NCBI GenBank assembly: GCA_041477815.1
Contig: JBGOUV010000060.1
Location: 1-22,065, forward strand
Source of the DNA: JBGOUV01 sp041477815
Lineage (GTDB): Bacteria > Acidobacteriota > Terriglobia > Bryobacterales > JACQDG01
Direction of reading: 5' to 3'
DNA length: 22,065 bases
Shown piece by piece: positions 15,890 through 22,065 of this stretch; position 1 is the stretch's first letter; every line of letters starts with the position of its first letter. The translations under genes were made by a program, and so were the position numbers. The notes below the pieces were generated by a model. The model did no database searches, was not told the origin of the DNA, and was given only the letters and a program-made list of their open reading frames with translations.

Positions 15890-15949
15890 ACTTGATCTCA
15901 TCTGCGGAAGCGCCTCCGCCGCCGGCGGGAAATAGACCTCTTCCCGCTG
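15890..15949 (-). pseudogene. Relic of a lemA 3' end
   Basis: This stretch aligns with the 3' end of the lemA gene at 16808-16868. A 22-base core (15928-15949 against 16847-16868) is identical at 20 positions. CCTCCGCCGCC, CTGCGG and ACTTGA also match in the same order. Indels between the first blocks are 3 and 9 bases, so the copies diverged while coding. It translates as QREEVYFPPAAEALPQ against QREEAYFRAAEGARQAPQ in LemA. A stop lies a few codons upstream, so no gene remains. The rest of 15950-16137 holds no convincing gene; a TAGAAT -10-like box lies six bases before the PIN start. Confidence 0.6.
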
Positions 15950-16137
15950 CGTGAGGACGTACTAGTCGGTTGGCTGGCATGGCAACGGGGTGGTCATGGG
16001 GGGAACCTTCTTTGGGAAAGCGGCGCTTCGATGATGCACCCGGCTGCCCAAAGAATCGGGCCGCAGGTGATCCCTGAGCCGCTGGGGAGTCGAACAGTAG
16101 GAGACACGGCCTACGGGCCTCGGGGTAGAATCAGGTT

Positions 16138-16596
16138 ATGAAGCCTCGCGTGTACGCCGACACGTCGGTTATGGGAGGCTGCGAAGATGACGAGTTCCGC
16201 GCCCCCGAGGTTCGACTCCTTGAGGCGTTCGTGCGAGGGGATCTGACTCTCGTGCTGTCCGAGTTGACGCTCCGCGAGCTGGATCCCGCCCCCTTGGCCG
16301 TTCGGAAGCTCGTCGCCGCCGTCCCGGAGGCCCACATTGAACCCCTCGGGCTGTCACCCGAGGCGGAGGAGTTAGCGGCAGCCTATATTCAAGACGGCGC
16401 CATCGACACGGCCATGCGTATCGATGCTCTGCACATCGCCCTGGCCACAGTCGCTCGGGTTGATGTCCTGGTTAGTTGGAACTTCAAACACATTGTGAAC
16501 CTTACGCGAATTCACGCCTACAACGCCGTCAACCTCCGGAGGGGCTACCCCCTTCTGGAGATTCGAAGCCCTTGGGAGGTACTTGGGAATGACTGA
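16138..16596 (+). CDS. PIN-domain protein, probable VapC-like ribonuclease toxin
   Basis: The protein has 152 residues. The PIN-domain acidic residues are in place: D8 in YADTSV, E42 in SELTLRELD, D96 in RIDALHIALA, and the later VLVSWNFKHIVN segment with N115. PIN toxins cleave RNA with divalent metal. The ATG at 16138 has only a weak AGG close upstream; a TAGAAT box at 16126-16131 could give a nearly leaderless message. The gene overlaps the following small gene by eight bases, so they are a pair with the toxin-like gene first. Activity as a toxin is inferred from the family and the pairing. Confidence 0.85.
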   Translation: MKPRVYADTSVMGGCEDDEFRAPEVRLLEAFVRGDLTLVLSELTLRELDPAPLAVRKLVAAVPEAHIEPLGLSPEAEELAAAYIQDGAIDTAMRIDALHIALATVARVDVLVSWNFKHIVNLTRIHAYNAVNLRRGYPLLEIRSPWEVLGND

Positions 16597-16813
16597 ACTG
16601 AGGTCCAAAACCTTCGATTGTGTGCGGGGAATGCGTCAGATTCGGGAGCGTCTCAGCGAAGAGATGGGGGACCTCAGCTACGAGGAATTGGTCCACTGGC
16701 TCCGCTCGCATGGGTACTCGGATCCGTTTCTCCAACGGCTGGCGGAAAGAGCTGCCCGACCCGCTTCAGACGGCCCCCAACAGGCCGCGCCTGAGACGCC
16801 TCTCAGAACTTGA
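16589..16813 (+). CDS. Small partner of the PIN protein, putative antitoxin
   Basis: The protein has 74 residues. It has no recognised DNA-binding fold; the pattern KTFDCVRGMRQIRERLSEEM, then YEELVHWLR, recalls small proteins that I remember beside PIN genes in other bacteria. ATG 16589 has GGGAGG nine bases upstream inside the PIN gene, which makes it preferable to the TTG two codons earlier. The stop overlaps the 3' end of the convergent lemA gene by 11 bases, so a read-through would produce antisense RNA. The role as antitoxin is inference from size, coupling and neighbours. Confidence 0.7.
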   Translation: MTELRSKTFDCVRGMRQIRERLSEEMGDLSYEELVHWLRSHGYSDPFLQRLAERAARPASDGPQQAAPETPLRT

Positions 16814-17369
16814 CCTGCGGCGCTTGCCGCGCCCCCTCCGCCGCCCGGAAATACGCCTCTTCCCGCTGGAACCCCGACATCGCCGCCACGATGTTGTTGG
16901 GGAACAACTGGATATTGGTGTTGTACCCCTGCACAACCTCGTTGTATTTCCGCCGTTCCTGGGCGATGCGGTTCTCGGTCCCCGCCAGCTCATCCTGCAG
17001 CCGCATGAAGTTCTCATTGGACTTCAGGTTCGGATAATTCTCCACCACCACCAGCAGGCGCGACAGGGCGCCCGAGAGCTGGTCGTTGGCGGCGATGCGG
17101 GCGGCCGGCGTTTTGGCGCCGGCCATGGCCGCGCGGGCTTGCGCGATGGAGTCGAACACGGCCCGCTCCTGCGTGGCGAACCCCTTCACCGTCTCCACCA
17201 GGTTGGGCACCAGGTCGGCCCGCCGCTGCAATACGACGTCGACTTCCGCCCAGGCCCCCTTGATCGCCTCCCGTTGGGCCACCAGTTCATTACGCCGGCC
17301 CACGTACGAGCCCCCCACCGCCAGCACCACCACCAGCAGGACCGCCACCACTATCAAGAGTGCTTTCAC
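16803..17369 (-). CDS. lemA: LemA family membrane protein
   Basis: The protein has 188 residues, the usual LemA length. One N-terminal transmembrane segment (about 3-23, LLIVVAVLLVVVLAVGG) is followed by the helical LemA domain: RRNELVAQREAIKGAWAEVD, QRRADLVPNLVETVKGF, ENYPNLKSNENFMRLQDEL, RRKYNEVVQGYN, FPNNIVAAMSGF. The function is not well established; LemA proteins are membrane-anchored with a coiled helical part outside the membrane or in the periplasm. The start is GTG 17369 with AGGAG at good spacing. It is divergent from the acyl-CoA synthetase with only 35 bases between start codons. Confidence 0.95.
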   Translation of the reverse strand: MKALLIVVAVLLVVVLAVGGSYVGRRNELVAQREAIKGAWAEVDVVLQRRADLVPNLVETVKGFATQERAVFDSIAQARAAMAGAKTPAARIAANDQLSGALSRLLVVVENYPNLKSNENFMRLQDELAGTENRIAQERRKYNEVVQGYNTNIQLFPNNIVAAMSGFQREEAYFRAAEGARQAPQVKF

Positions 17370-17404
17370 CGTTGGCTCCTAGCCTCCATGCTACCATCTT
17401 GGGG

Positions 17405-18904
17405 ATGTCCCCGACTACCTTGCTGGACGTGCTGCGCGCGGCCCCCGGCGGCCGCACGGCCCTCGTGGTACCCGAATCGGGCGCGGCGATCTCCTACGAC
17501 TCGCTGCGCTCCCAGGTGTTCGACGTGGCCGCCGCGCTCGCCGCCGCGGGCGTGTCGCCCGCCGACCGCGTGGCCCTCGCCCTGCCCAACGGCCCCGCCA
17601 CCATTGTCTCGTTCCTCGCCGCCTCGCTCGCCGGCACCGCCGCCCCGCTGAACCCCGCCTACCGCTACGAAGAGTTTCGCTTCTACCTGGACGACACCAA
17701 CGCCCGCGTCCTGGTGGCCCCCGCCGAAGGCGCCGGCGACGCCCGCCGCGCCGCGCAAGAGAAGGGCATCCCCATCCTCACCGCCTCCACCGACGCCGCC
17801 GGCATCACCCGCCTCGACGCCTCCGGCCCCGGCCGCGACTTCGCGCCTGCCCCCGACCGCATCGCCCTGGTCCTGCACACCTCCGGCTCCACCGGACGCC
17901 CCAAGCGCGTCCCCCTCACCCACCTCAACCTGGCCGTCTCCATTCAGAACATCGTCAATACCTACCAGCTCTCGCCCGACGACGTATCCCTCTGCCTGAT
18001 GCCGTTGTTCCACGTCCACGGCCTGATGGCCTCGCTGATGGCCACCTTCCAGGCGGGCGGGACGGTAGTAGTTCCGGCGCGCTTCAACCCGCTCTCGTTC
18101 TGGCGCACGGTACGCGATCACCACGTCACCTGGTACTCGGCCGTCCCCACCATCCACCAGCTCATCCTGGCGCGGCTCGGCGCCGAGCGTCCCGCCGGGG
18201 CCGAGCAGCTTCGGTTCATCCGCTCGTGCAGCGCCTCGCTGCCTCCCGAAATGGCCGAGCGCCTCGAGGAGCGCATCGGCGCCCCGGTGCTCGAAGCCTA
18301 CGGTATGACCGAGGCCTCCCACCAGATGGCCTCCAACCCCCTGCCGCCCCACGCCCGCAAGTTCGGCACCGTCGGCTGCGGCACCGGCGTCCGCATCTCG
18401 ATTATGGACGACCAGGGCCAGCATCTCCCCGCCGGCGGGCTCGGCGAGGTCGTCATCCAGGGTCCCAACGTCATCCAGGGCTACGAGAACAACCCCGACG
18501 CTAACGCCACTTCCTTCAGCAACGGCTGGTTCCGCACCGGCGACCAGGGCATCCTCGACGCCGAGGGTTACCTCCGCCTCACCGGCCGCATCAAGGAGCT
18601 CATCAACCGGGGTGGCGAAAAGATCTCCCCTCGGGAGATCGACGAAACGCTCCTGGCTCATCCCGCCGTCGCGGAGGCGGTAGCCTTCGGGGTGCCCCAC
18701 CCCACCTGGGGCGAAGAGGTGAACGCCGCCGTGGTGCTGCGTGAGCCGGCCGCCGCGGCTGATCTCATCGCCTACTGCCGCGACAAACTCGCCGAGTTCA
18801 AGTGTCCCAAGAAAGTCCACATCGTCGAAACCATCCCCCGCACCGCCACCGGCAAGATCCAGCGCGGCAACGTCGCCAAGACCCTCGCCGGAGCCGCTAA
18901 ATGA
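17405..18904 (+). CDS. Acyl-CoA synthetase, oxalate-CoA ligase-like (AAE3/Pcs60 type)
   Basis: The protein has 499 residues. It is an ANL-superfamily adenylating enzyme: phosphate-binding loop HTSGSTGRPKRVPLTH (158-173), YGMTEASHQM (299-308), GWFRTGD with D380, GRIKELINRGGEKISP with R395, and the catalytic lysine K484 in PRTATGKIQRG. Stretches such as WYSAVPTIHQ, RFIRSCSASLPP, SNPLPP and INRGGEKISP agree closely with plant AAE3 and yeast Pcs60, which make oxalyl-CoA from oxalate, ATP and CoA. The family assignment is firm; oxalate as substrate is a good but untested inference. ATG 17405 has GGGG directly before it and no better start. It overlaps the next gene by ATGA, the first of three coupled genes. 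Confidence 0.92.
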   Translation: MSPTTLLDVLRAAPGGRTALVVPESGAAISYDSLRSQVFDVAAALAAAGVSPADRVALALPNGPATIVSFLAASLAGTAAPLNPAYRYEEFRFYLDDTNARVLVAPAEGAGDARRAAQEKGIPILTASTDAAGITRLDASGPGRDFAPAPDRIALVLHTSGSTGRPKRVPLTHLNLAVSIQNIVNTYQLSPDDVSLCLMPLFHVHGLMASLMATFQAGGTVVVPARFNPLSFWRTVRDHHVTWYSAVPTIHQLILARLGAERPAGAEQLRFIRSCSASLPPEMAERLEERIGAPVLEAYGMTEASHQMASNPLPPHARKFGTVGCGTGVRISIMDDQGQHLPAGGLGEVVIQGPNVIQGYENNPDANATSFSNGWFRTGDQGILDAEGYLRLTGRIKELINRGGEKISPREIDETLLAHPAVAEAVAFGVPHPTWGEEVNAAVVLREPAAAADLIAYCRDKLAEFKCPKKVHIVETIPRTATGKIQRGNVAKTLAGAAK

Positions 18905-19854
18905 AGTTCGTAGTCGCCGGCGCCGGCGCCATCGGCGCTTATCTGGGAGCCCGCCTGTCCCGCGCCGGATACGACGTCGCCCTCTTCGCCCGTGGTCCCC
19001 ACCTGCGCGCCCTCCAGGAGCACGGCGTCCGCGTGCAAAGCCCCGAGGGGGACTTCGAGGCGCATCCTCAAATCTCCGCCGACCTCGCCTCCCTCGGCCC
19101 CACCGACGTGGTCTTCCTGAGCGTGAAGGCTCACGGCCTCACCGCCCTCGCTCCCAGCCTCGCCCCCCTGGCCGGTCCCGAGACAGTCTTCGTCAGCACC
19201 CAGAACGGCCTCCCCTGGTGGTATTTCGACGACCTGGTGCTGGAACGCGTCGACCCCGGCGGCGTCATCGCCCGCTCCATCGACCCGCGCCGCGTGGTCG
19301 GCTCGATTGTCTATTTCTCGACCGAGGTAATCGAGCCCGGCGTCGTCCGCCACATCGACGGCAACCGGATTACGCTCGGCGAGCCGGACGGCTCCCGCTC
19401 CGACCGCGTCCGCCGCATCGCCGAAGCCCTCCTCGCCTCGGGTTTCCGCGCTCCCATCACCGCCCGCCTGCGCACGGAGATCTGGGTCAAGCTCCTGGGC
19501 AATGTCGCCTTCAACCCCCTCAGCGCCCTCACCCGTGCTACCCTGGCCGCCATGGTCCGCGACCCCGAGGTGCGCGCCCTGGTCCACCAGATCATGACCG
19601 AGGTGGCGGCGGTGGCCGCCCGACTCGGTATCGAGATGCCCATCACCATCGACCAGCGCATCGCCGGCGCGGAGAAGATCGGCGAGCACAAAACCTCCAT
19701 GCTCCAGGACCTGGAGGCCGGCCGCCCCCTGGAGCTCGAAGCCATTGTCGGCGCCGTCGTAGAGCTGGGCGAGCGTCTCGGCGTCCCCATGCCCCACACC
19801 CGTTCGGTCTACGCCTGCACCAAGCTTCTCGCCGCCACCGTACGGACCCCATGA
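18901..19854 (+). CDS. Ketopantoate reductase (PanE/ApbA) family NADP-dependent reductase
   Basis: The protein has 317 residues. The N-terminal Rossmann domain has GAGAIGAY (7-14). The catalytic lysine lies in VKLLGN (K197), with N102 in TQNG, N201 and N205. S266 and E278 sit 12 apart, as in the E. coli ketopantoate reductase (S244/E256). The segment QNGLPWWYFDD (101-111) differs from housekeeping PanE and fits a paralogous subgroup that probably reduces another 2-oxo acid or oxidises a 2-hydroxy acid. Coupling by ATGA overlaps to the oxalate-CoA ligase-like gene and the OFA transporter remnant argues for a role in small-acid metabolism rather than pantothenate synthesis. Ketopantoate reduction remains possible. 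Confidence 0.88.
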   Translation: MKFVVAGAGAIGAYLGARLSRAGYDVALFARGPHLRALQEHGVRVQSPEGDFEAHPQISADLASLGPTDVVFLSVKAHGLTALAPSLAPLAGPETVFVSTQNGLPWWYFDDLVLERVDPGGVIARSIDPRRVVGSIVYFSTEVIEPGVVRHIDGNRITLGEPDGSRSDRVRRIAEALLASGFRAPITARLRTEIWVKLLGNVAFNPLSALTRATLAAMVRDPEVRALVHQIMTEVAAVAARLGIEMPITIDQRIAGAEKIGEHKTSMLQDLEAGRPLELEAIVGAVVELGERLGVPMPHTRSVYACTKLLAATVRTP

Positions 19855-20034
19855 CCAAGAACCGCTGGGTGCAGCTCGTCGGCTCGCTGATCGCGATGAT
19901 CATGATCGCGAACCTGCAATACGCCTGGACCCTGTTTGTCCGGCCGCTCCAGCAGGCCACCGGGTGGAAGCTTTCGGAGGTCCAGTTGGGCTTCACCCCT
20001 GTTCATCCTGTTCGAGACCTGGGTCATGCCACTC
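19851..20034 (+). pseudogene. Frameshifted, truncated OFA-family MFS transporter (oxalate/formate antiporter-like)
   Basis: ATG 19851 overlaps the upstream stop as ATGA. Residues 1-49 read as the first transmembrane segment of an OFA/OxlT-type transporter (QLVGSLIAMIMIANLQYAWT, then FVRPLQQATGWKLSEVQL). At the CCCC run 19996-19999 the frame is lost. Removing one C restores GFTLFILFETWVMPL, the expected second segment. After about 20034 no transporter sequence follows in any frame, where twelve segments and about 350 more residues are expected. So there are two lesions: a one-base insertion and loss of most of the gene. The original frame ends at 20117. A sequencing error could explain the C but not the truncation. 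Confidence 0.75.
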
Positions 20035-20337
20035 CCGCCCATTGTCCAAGCAGGGCCTATTGCTCCCGAAATAGGTCCCATTCACCACCGGAAGCTCGGA
20101 TCTTGAGTCTGCTGTAGAGTTTTCTTACCGCGTCCTCGCCAATGGTCCCCTCCACACCCGGGCCCCGCGGTTGCCGCCGATTTTGGCATAGTTCTAGTAC
20201 TACCAAAGCCATCACACTGAAGAGAACCTACGGTCGAGGCTTCCTAGCTGCACATTGCAATCATTCGGAAAGATGATGATGAAATCCCTTGACACTATAC
20301 TCAGCTGTGACATAATCGGGGCCTACGGGGGCGAGAT
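20035..20337. other. Intergenic region after the broken transporter; no convincing gene
   Basis: This 303-base stretch is less GC-rich than its surroundings. An imperfect hairpin lies at 20053-20078 (GGGCCTATT against AATAGGTCCC with one bulged base). A minus-strand frame of 51 codons (ATG 20212 to TAG 20057-20059) contains EDAVRKLYSRLK but has no ribosome binding site, so I do not call it a gene. The promoter of the next gene lies at the right end. The start of this region marks the point where transporter sequence is lost. Confidence 0.5.
20289..20316 (+). promoter_or_regulatory. Near-consensus sigma-70-type promoter of the secreted-protein cluster
   Basis: TTGACA (20289-20294) and CATAAT (20311-20316) are separated by 16 bases; together 11 of 12 positions match consensus. 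The predicted start at about 20323 leaves a short leader with GGGGGCGAG before ATG 20338. It is the best promoter in the window. Confidence 0.65.
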
Positions 20338-20985
20338 ATGACCGCTCGGCGATGTGTATCACTCAGGGTTTCTGGTGCGTCCGCGGGTCTGCGTTTGCTC
20401 TGCGTTCTGCTTTCCAGTCTGCTGGTGTTGCAGGCGCTTGCCGCACAGGTCGATTCTTCACCCAAGCTGCGCATTCAGATTTTGGATGGCGATGGGGCGA
20501 TCAATAAGGTCGGGCAACGTGTCGCCCGAGAGCCGATCGTTCAGGTGGAGGATGAGAACAGCCGTCCGGTCGCCGGTGCCGTGGTGACGTTCGCCTTACC
20601 GGACAGGGGTGCAAGCGGCGTCTTCGCGAATGGTTCCACAACCGCGACGAGCCTCACCGACCAGCGAGGACAGGCCATCGCTCGCGGGTTGCGGGCCAAC
20701 AAGGTCCCCGGAAAGTTCGACATTCGGGTAAACGCTTCCCACCAGGGCATGAGGGGCGCGGCCACGCTCGCCCAAACCAACATCTTGGCGGCTGCGGTTG
20801 CAGGGATTCCCTTGGCCAAGCTGATCGCCATCCTACTGATCGGTGGGGGAGCGGCCGCCGGTGGCGCCATCGCAGGGACCCGAGGCGGTGGTGGCCCGGG
20901 TGGTGGTACCGGCAACACCACTGGTCCGCCTCCCGCGCCGACCACTGTTTCGCCAGGGGCAGGTGCAGTGGGGCCTCCGCGGTAA
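20338..20985 (+). CDS. Secreted or membrane-anchored protein with one Ig-like (Big-1-type) domain and Gly/Pro-rich tail
   Basis: The protein has 215 residues. The signal peptide is about 1-36 (LLCVLLSSLLVLQALAAQ). A single beta-sandwich domain at about 43-145 (QVEDENSRPVAGAVVTFALPD, with a later LTDQRGQAIARGL segment) has the pattern of bacterial Ig-like/invasin domains. A hydrophobic stretch at about 149-182 (AAAVAGIPLAKLIAILLIGGG) probably spans the membrane. The C-terminal 35 residues are Gly-, Pro- and Thr-rich and low in complexity. I do not recognise a specific family or function. GGGGGCGAG precedes the start, and the promoter at 20289-20316 serves it. Confidence 0.82.
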   Translation: MTARRCVSLRVSGASAGLRLLCVLLSSLLVLQALAAQVDSSPKLRIQILDGDGAINKVGQRVAREPIVQVEDENSRPVAGAVVTFALPDRGASGVFANGSTTATSLTDQRGQAIARGLRANKVPGKFDIRVNASHQGMRGAATLAQTNILAAAVAGIPLAKLIAILLIGGGAAAGGAIAGTRGGGGPGGGTGNTTGPPPAPTTVSPGAGAVGPPR

Positions 20986-21014
20986 CTCTGCGGGGCCTTC
21001 GAAGGGAGGTGCAC

Positions 21015-21131
21015 ATGCGGAACGTATGGTGCTGCTTGAGAAAGGGCGGTGCCGCAGTCGGCCTGATCCTCACCGACCCGGTGCTCAAAGACCGGAACTC
21101 TCCCCAGAAGCAGGAACGGGACCGTGAGTAA
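21015..21131 (+). CDS. Small ORF of 38 residues with strong ribosome binding site
   Basis: ATG 21015 is preceded by GAAGGGAGGT at six bases, one of the best ribosome binding sites in the window. The frame ends at TAA 21129-21131, nine bases before the next start at 21141. The peptide (MRNVWCCLRKGGAAVGLILT, then DPVLKDRNSPQKQERDRE) has a Cys pair, a short hydrophobic middle and a charged tail. I recognise no family. The position in a same-strand row of secreted-protein genes, and the tight spacing, suggest an operon member or a translated leader for the gene downstream. Confidence 0.5.
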   Translation: MRNVWCCLRKGGAAVGLILTDPVLKDRNSPQKQERDRE

Positions 21132-21140
21132 AGGCGAGCA

Positions 21141-22065
21141 ATGAAAAATCTCTCACCGGCGTGGTTGCTTGCTGCATTGATCGGAGCCAGCGGCATGCTG
21201 GATGCCCAGGGCTTCGGCCCTGGCGTCAACGCGTCTCTATCGTGCACAGAGTTCGCCGTACCAGCCCAGTCCCGCGCGGAAGGGATCGCCGAATTGCTAG
21301 GCGATATCGTCGTGCAGTGCACGCTGGTAGGCTCGGCGATGGGATTGCCGCCGTCCATAAACGCCAACGTAGCCGTTAAGTTGAACGTCAACGTGACCAA
21401 CAACAGGGACTTCGGCCCGGGCAGTTCCATAACCGACGCCGTCCTGGTGGTGAACGAGGTCTTTGGCCCTGCACCGATTACTCCAACCAAGAACTCGACC
21501 CCCAGTGCTATCCCGAACACCCCACTGCCGCAGTACGGTACTTTGACCTCGGTGAACACGCTGCAGTGGAGCGGGGTCATATTGCCAGCGCCCGGTGTGT
21601 TGCCCAACCCCGCCACCCTGGTGCTCCGTGTCACCAACATGCGCGGCGACGTCTCCCAATTGGGCATTCCCACTGTTCCGGGAATATTCCCGTCGGCTCA
21701 GGTAACGAGCTCCATCTCGATATCGAGCCAGACGCCCATCCCGGTCACTAACAACGTCCTGAACATCGGAATCCCGCTACTGGGTCTCATCACCCGGTTC
21801 GGCGGGCCATACCTTGGCCACAGCGACCAGGAGAGCGTGACGTTGCCTATTGTGGCTCTGCAGGGCGTAACCCAGTTTTTGGACACCGCCAACAACATCA
21901 GCAGGAACAGAGACGGCTCTGGCGTCTTCCCACACTCCGTGGATAGGGGCACGTTTACCAGCACCGACCCGGGGGGGGCATTCAGTATACGTCTCTCGGA
22001 AGGCTACGCCTCAGCGTTCAAGACGCTTGGCGTATCGACCGTCACGCCTGCGTCGGCCCAGGTGG
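21141..22065 (+). CDS. Secreted surface protein, Solibacter-like family (partial, C-terminus beyond right edge)
   Basis: 308 codons are visible from ATG 21141, with AAAGGCGAG just upstream, to the right edge without a stop. The signal peptide is about 1-23 (LLAALIGASGMLDAQ). The mature part starts with a Cys-bounded module: C35, then SRAEGIAELLGDIVVQC with C60, probably a disulfide. A beta-rich region follows with many Asn, Thr and Ser (INANVAVKLNVNVTNN). From memory this AEG-x-x-EL-x-GD pattern with two cysteines recurs at the N-termini of many large secreted proteins of Solibacter-like acidobacteria, whose function is unknown. The protein is probably exported to the cell surface. Confidence 0.8.
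   Translation, partial: MKNLSPAWLLAALIGASGMLDAQGFGPGVNASLSCTEFAVPAQSRAEGIAELLGDIVVQCTLVGSAMGLPPSINANVAVKLNVNVTNNRDFGPGSSITDAVLVVNEVFGPAPITPTKNSTPSAIPNTPLPQYGTLTSVNTLQWSGVILPAPGVLPNPATLVLRVTNMRGDVSQLGIPTVPGIFPSAQVTSSISISSQTPIPVTNNVLNIGIPLLGLITRFGGPYLGHSDQESVTLPIVALQGVTQFLDTANNISRNRDGSGVFPHSVDRGTFTSTDPGGAFSIRLSEGYASAFKTLGVSTVTPASAQV

Noticed and set aside
17366..18820. A 484-codon minus-strand open frame antisense to the acyl-CoA synthetase
   Set aside because: Its translation is a low-complexity Gly/Val/Glu-rich shadow of the synthetase codons and it lacks a ribosome binding site.
1..22065. tRNA, rRNA, CRISPR array, insertion sequence or integrase
   Set aside because: I saw no cloverleaf-like segment, repeat-spacer pattern, terminal inverted repeats with a transposase, or integrase motifs in any frame.

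Overview
The window is GC-rich and densely coded, with no rRNA, tRNA, CRISPR array or recognisable transposase. Two very long TonB-dependent receptors with an N-terminal carboxypeptidase-regulatory-like domain (the Oar-like type that is greatly expanded in Acidobacteria), several Tat-exported enzymes, a TolB-propeller/PHP hydrolase and Solibacter-like secreted proteins suggest an acidobacterium, probably of the Bryobacterales/Solibacter group. This placement rests on family composition and memory, not on a database search.

Positions 1-8898 (minus strand) form a tight three-gene operon: TonB receptor, TolB-like propeller fused to a CehA/McbA-type PHP metallohydrolase, and a second TonB receptor cut by the left edge. 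The intergenic gaps are only 2 and 11 bases. Positions 9062-13406 hold two paralogous Tat-exported, PLP-dependent class V aminotransferase-fold enzymes on the plus strand. A MocR-type (GntR-aminotransferase) regulator lies between them on the minus strand. Both divergent intergenic regions, 8899-9061 and 11908-12074, carry a pair of CCACTT boxes exactly 25 bases apart. This suggests that one regulator ties the receptor/hydrolase operon and both exported PLP enzymes into a single regulon, the most interesting system in the window. The exported PLP enzymes recall PvdN, the periplasmic pyoverdine-modifying enzyme of Pseudomonas.

Positions 13407-17369 are an accessory patch. It holds an intact ParDE pair with its own promoter and a nucleotidyltransferase (MNT/MntA-like) with a truncated HepT partner. 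Next come a Tat-exported nitrilase-superfamily hydrolase, a PIN-domain toxin with a small overlapping partner, and a LemA gene. ParDE is bracketed by two hepT fragments in the same orientation, and the PIN pair is bracketed by two copies of the lemA 3' end. This implies past insertion or duplication events.

Positions 17405-20034 (plus) are a translationally coupled set joined by ATGA overlaps: an acyl-CoA synthetase very like oxalate-CoA ligase (AAE3/Pcs60), a ketopantoate-reductase-family protein, and the frameshifted, truncated start of an OFA-family (oxalate/formate antiporter-like) transporter. The set looks like an oxalate or related small-acid module whose transporter has decayed. Positions 20035-20337 carry no convincing gene but end in a near-consensus promoter. 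It drives a row of secreted-protein genes: an Ig-like-domain protein, a 38-residue ORF with a strong ribosome binding site, and a larger surface protein cut by the right edge.
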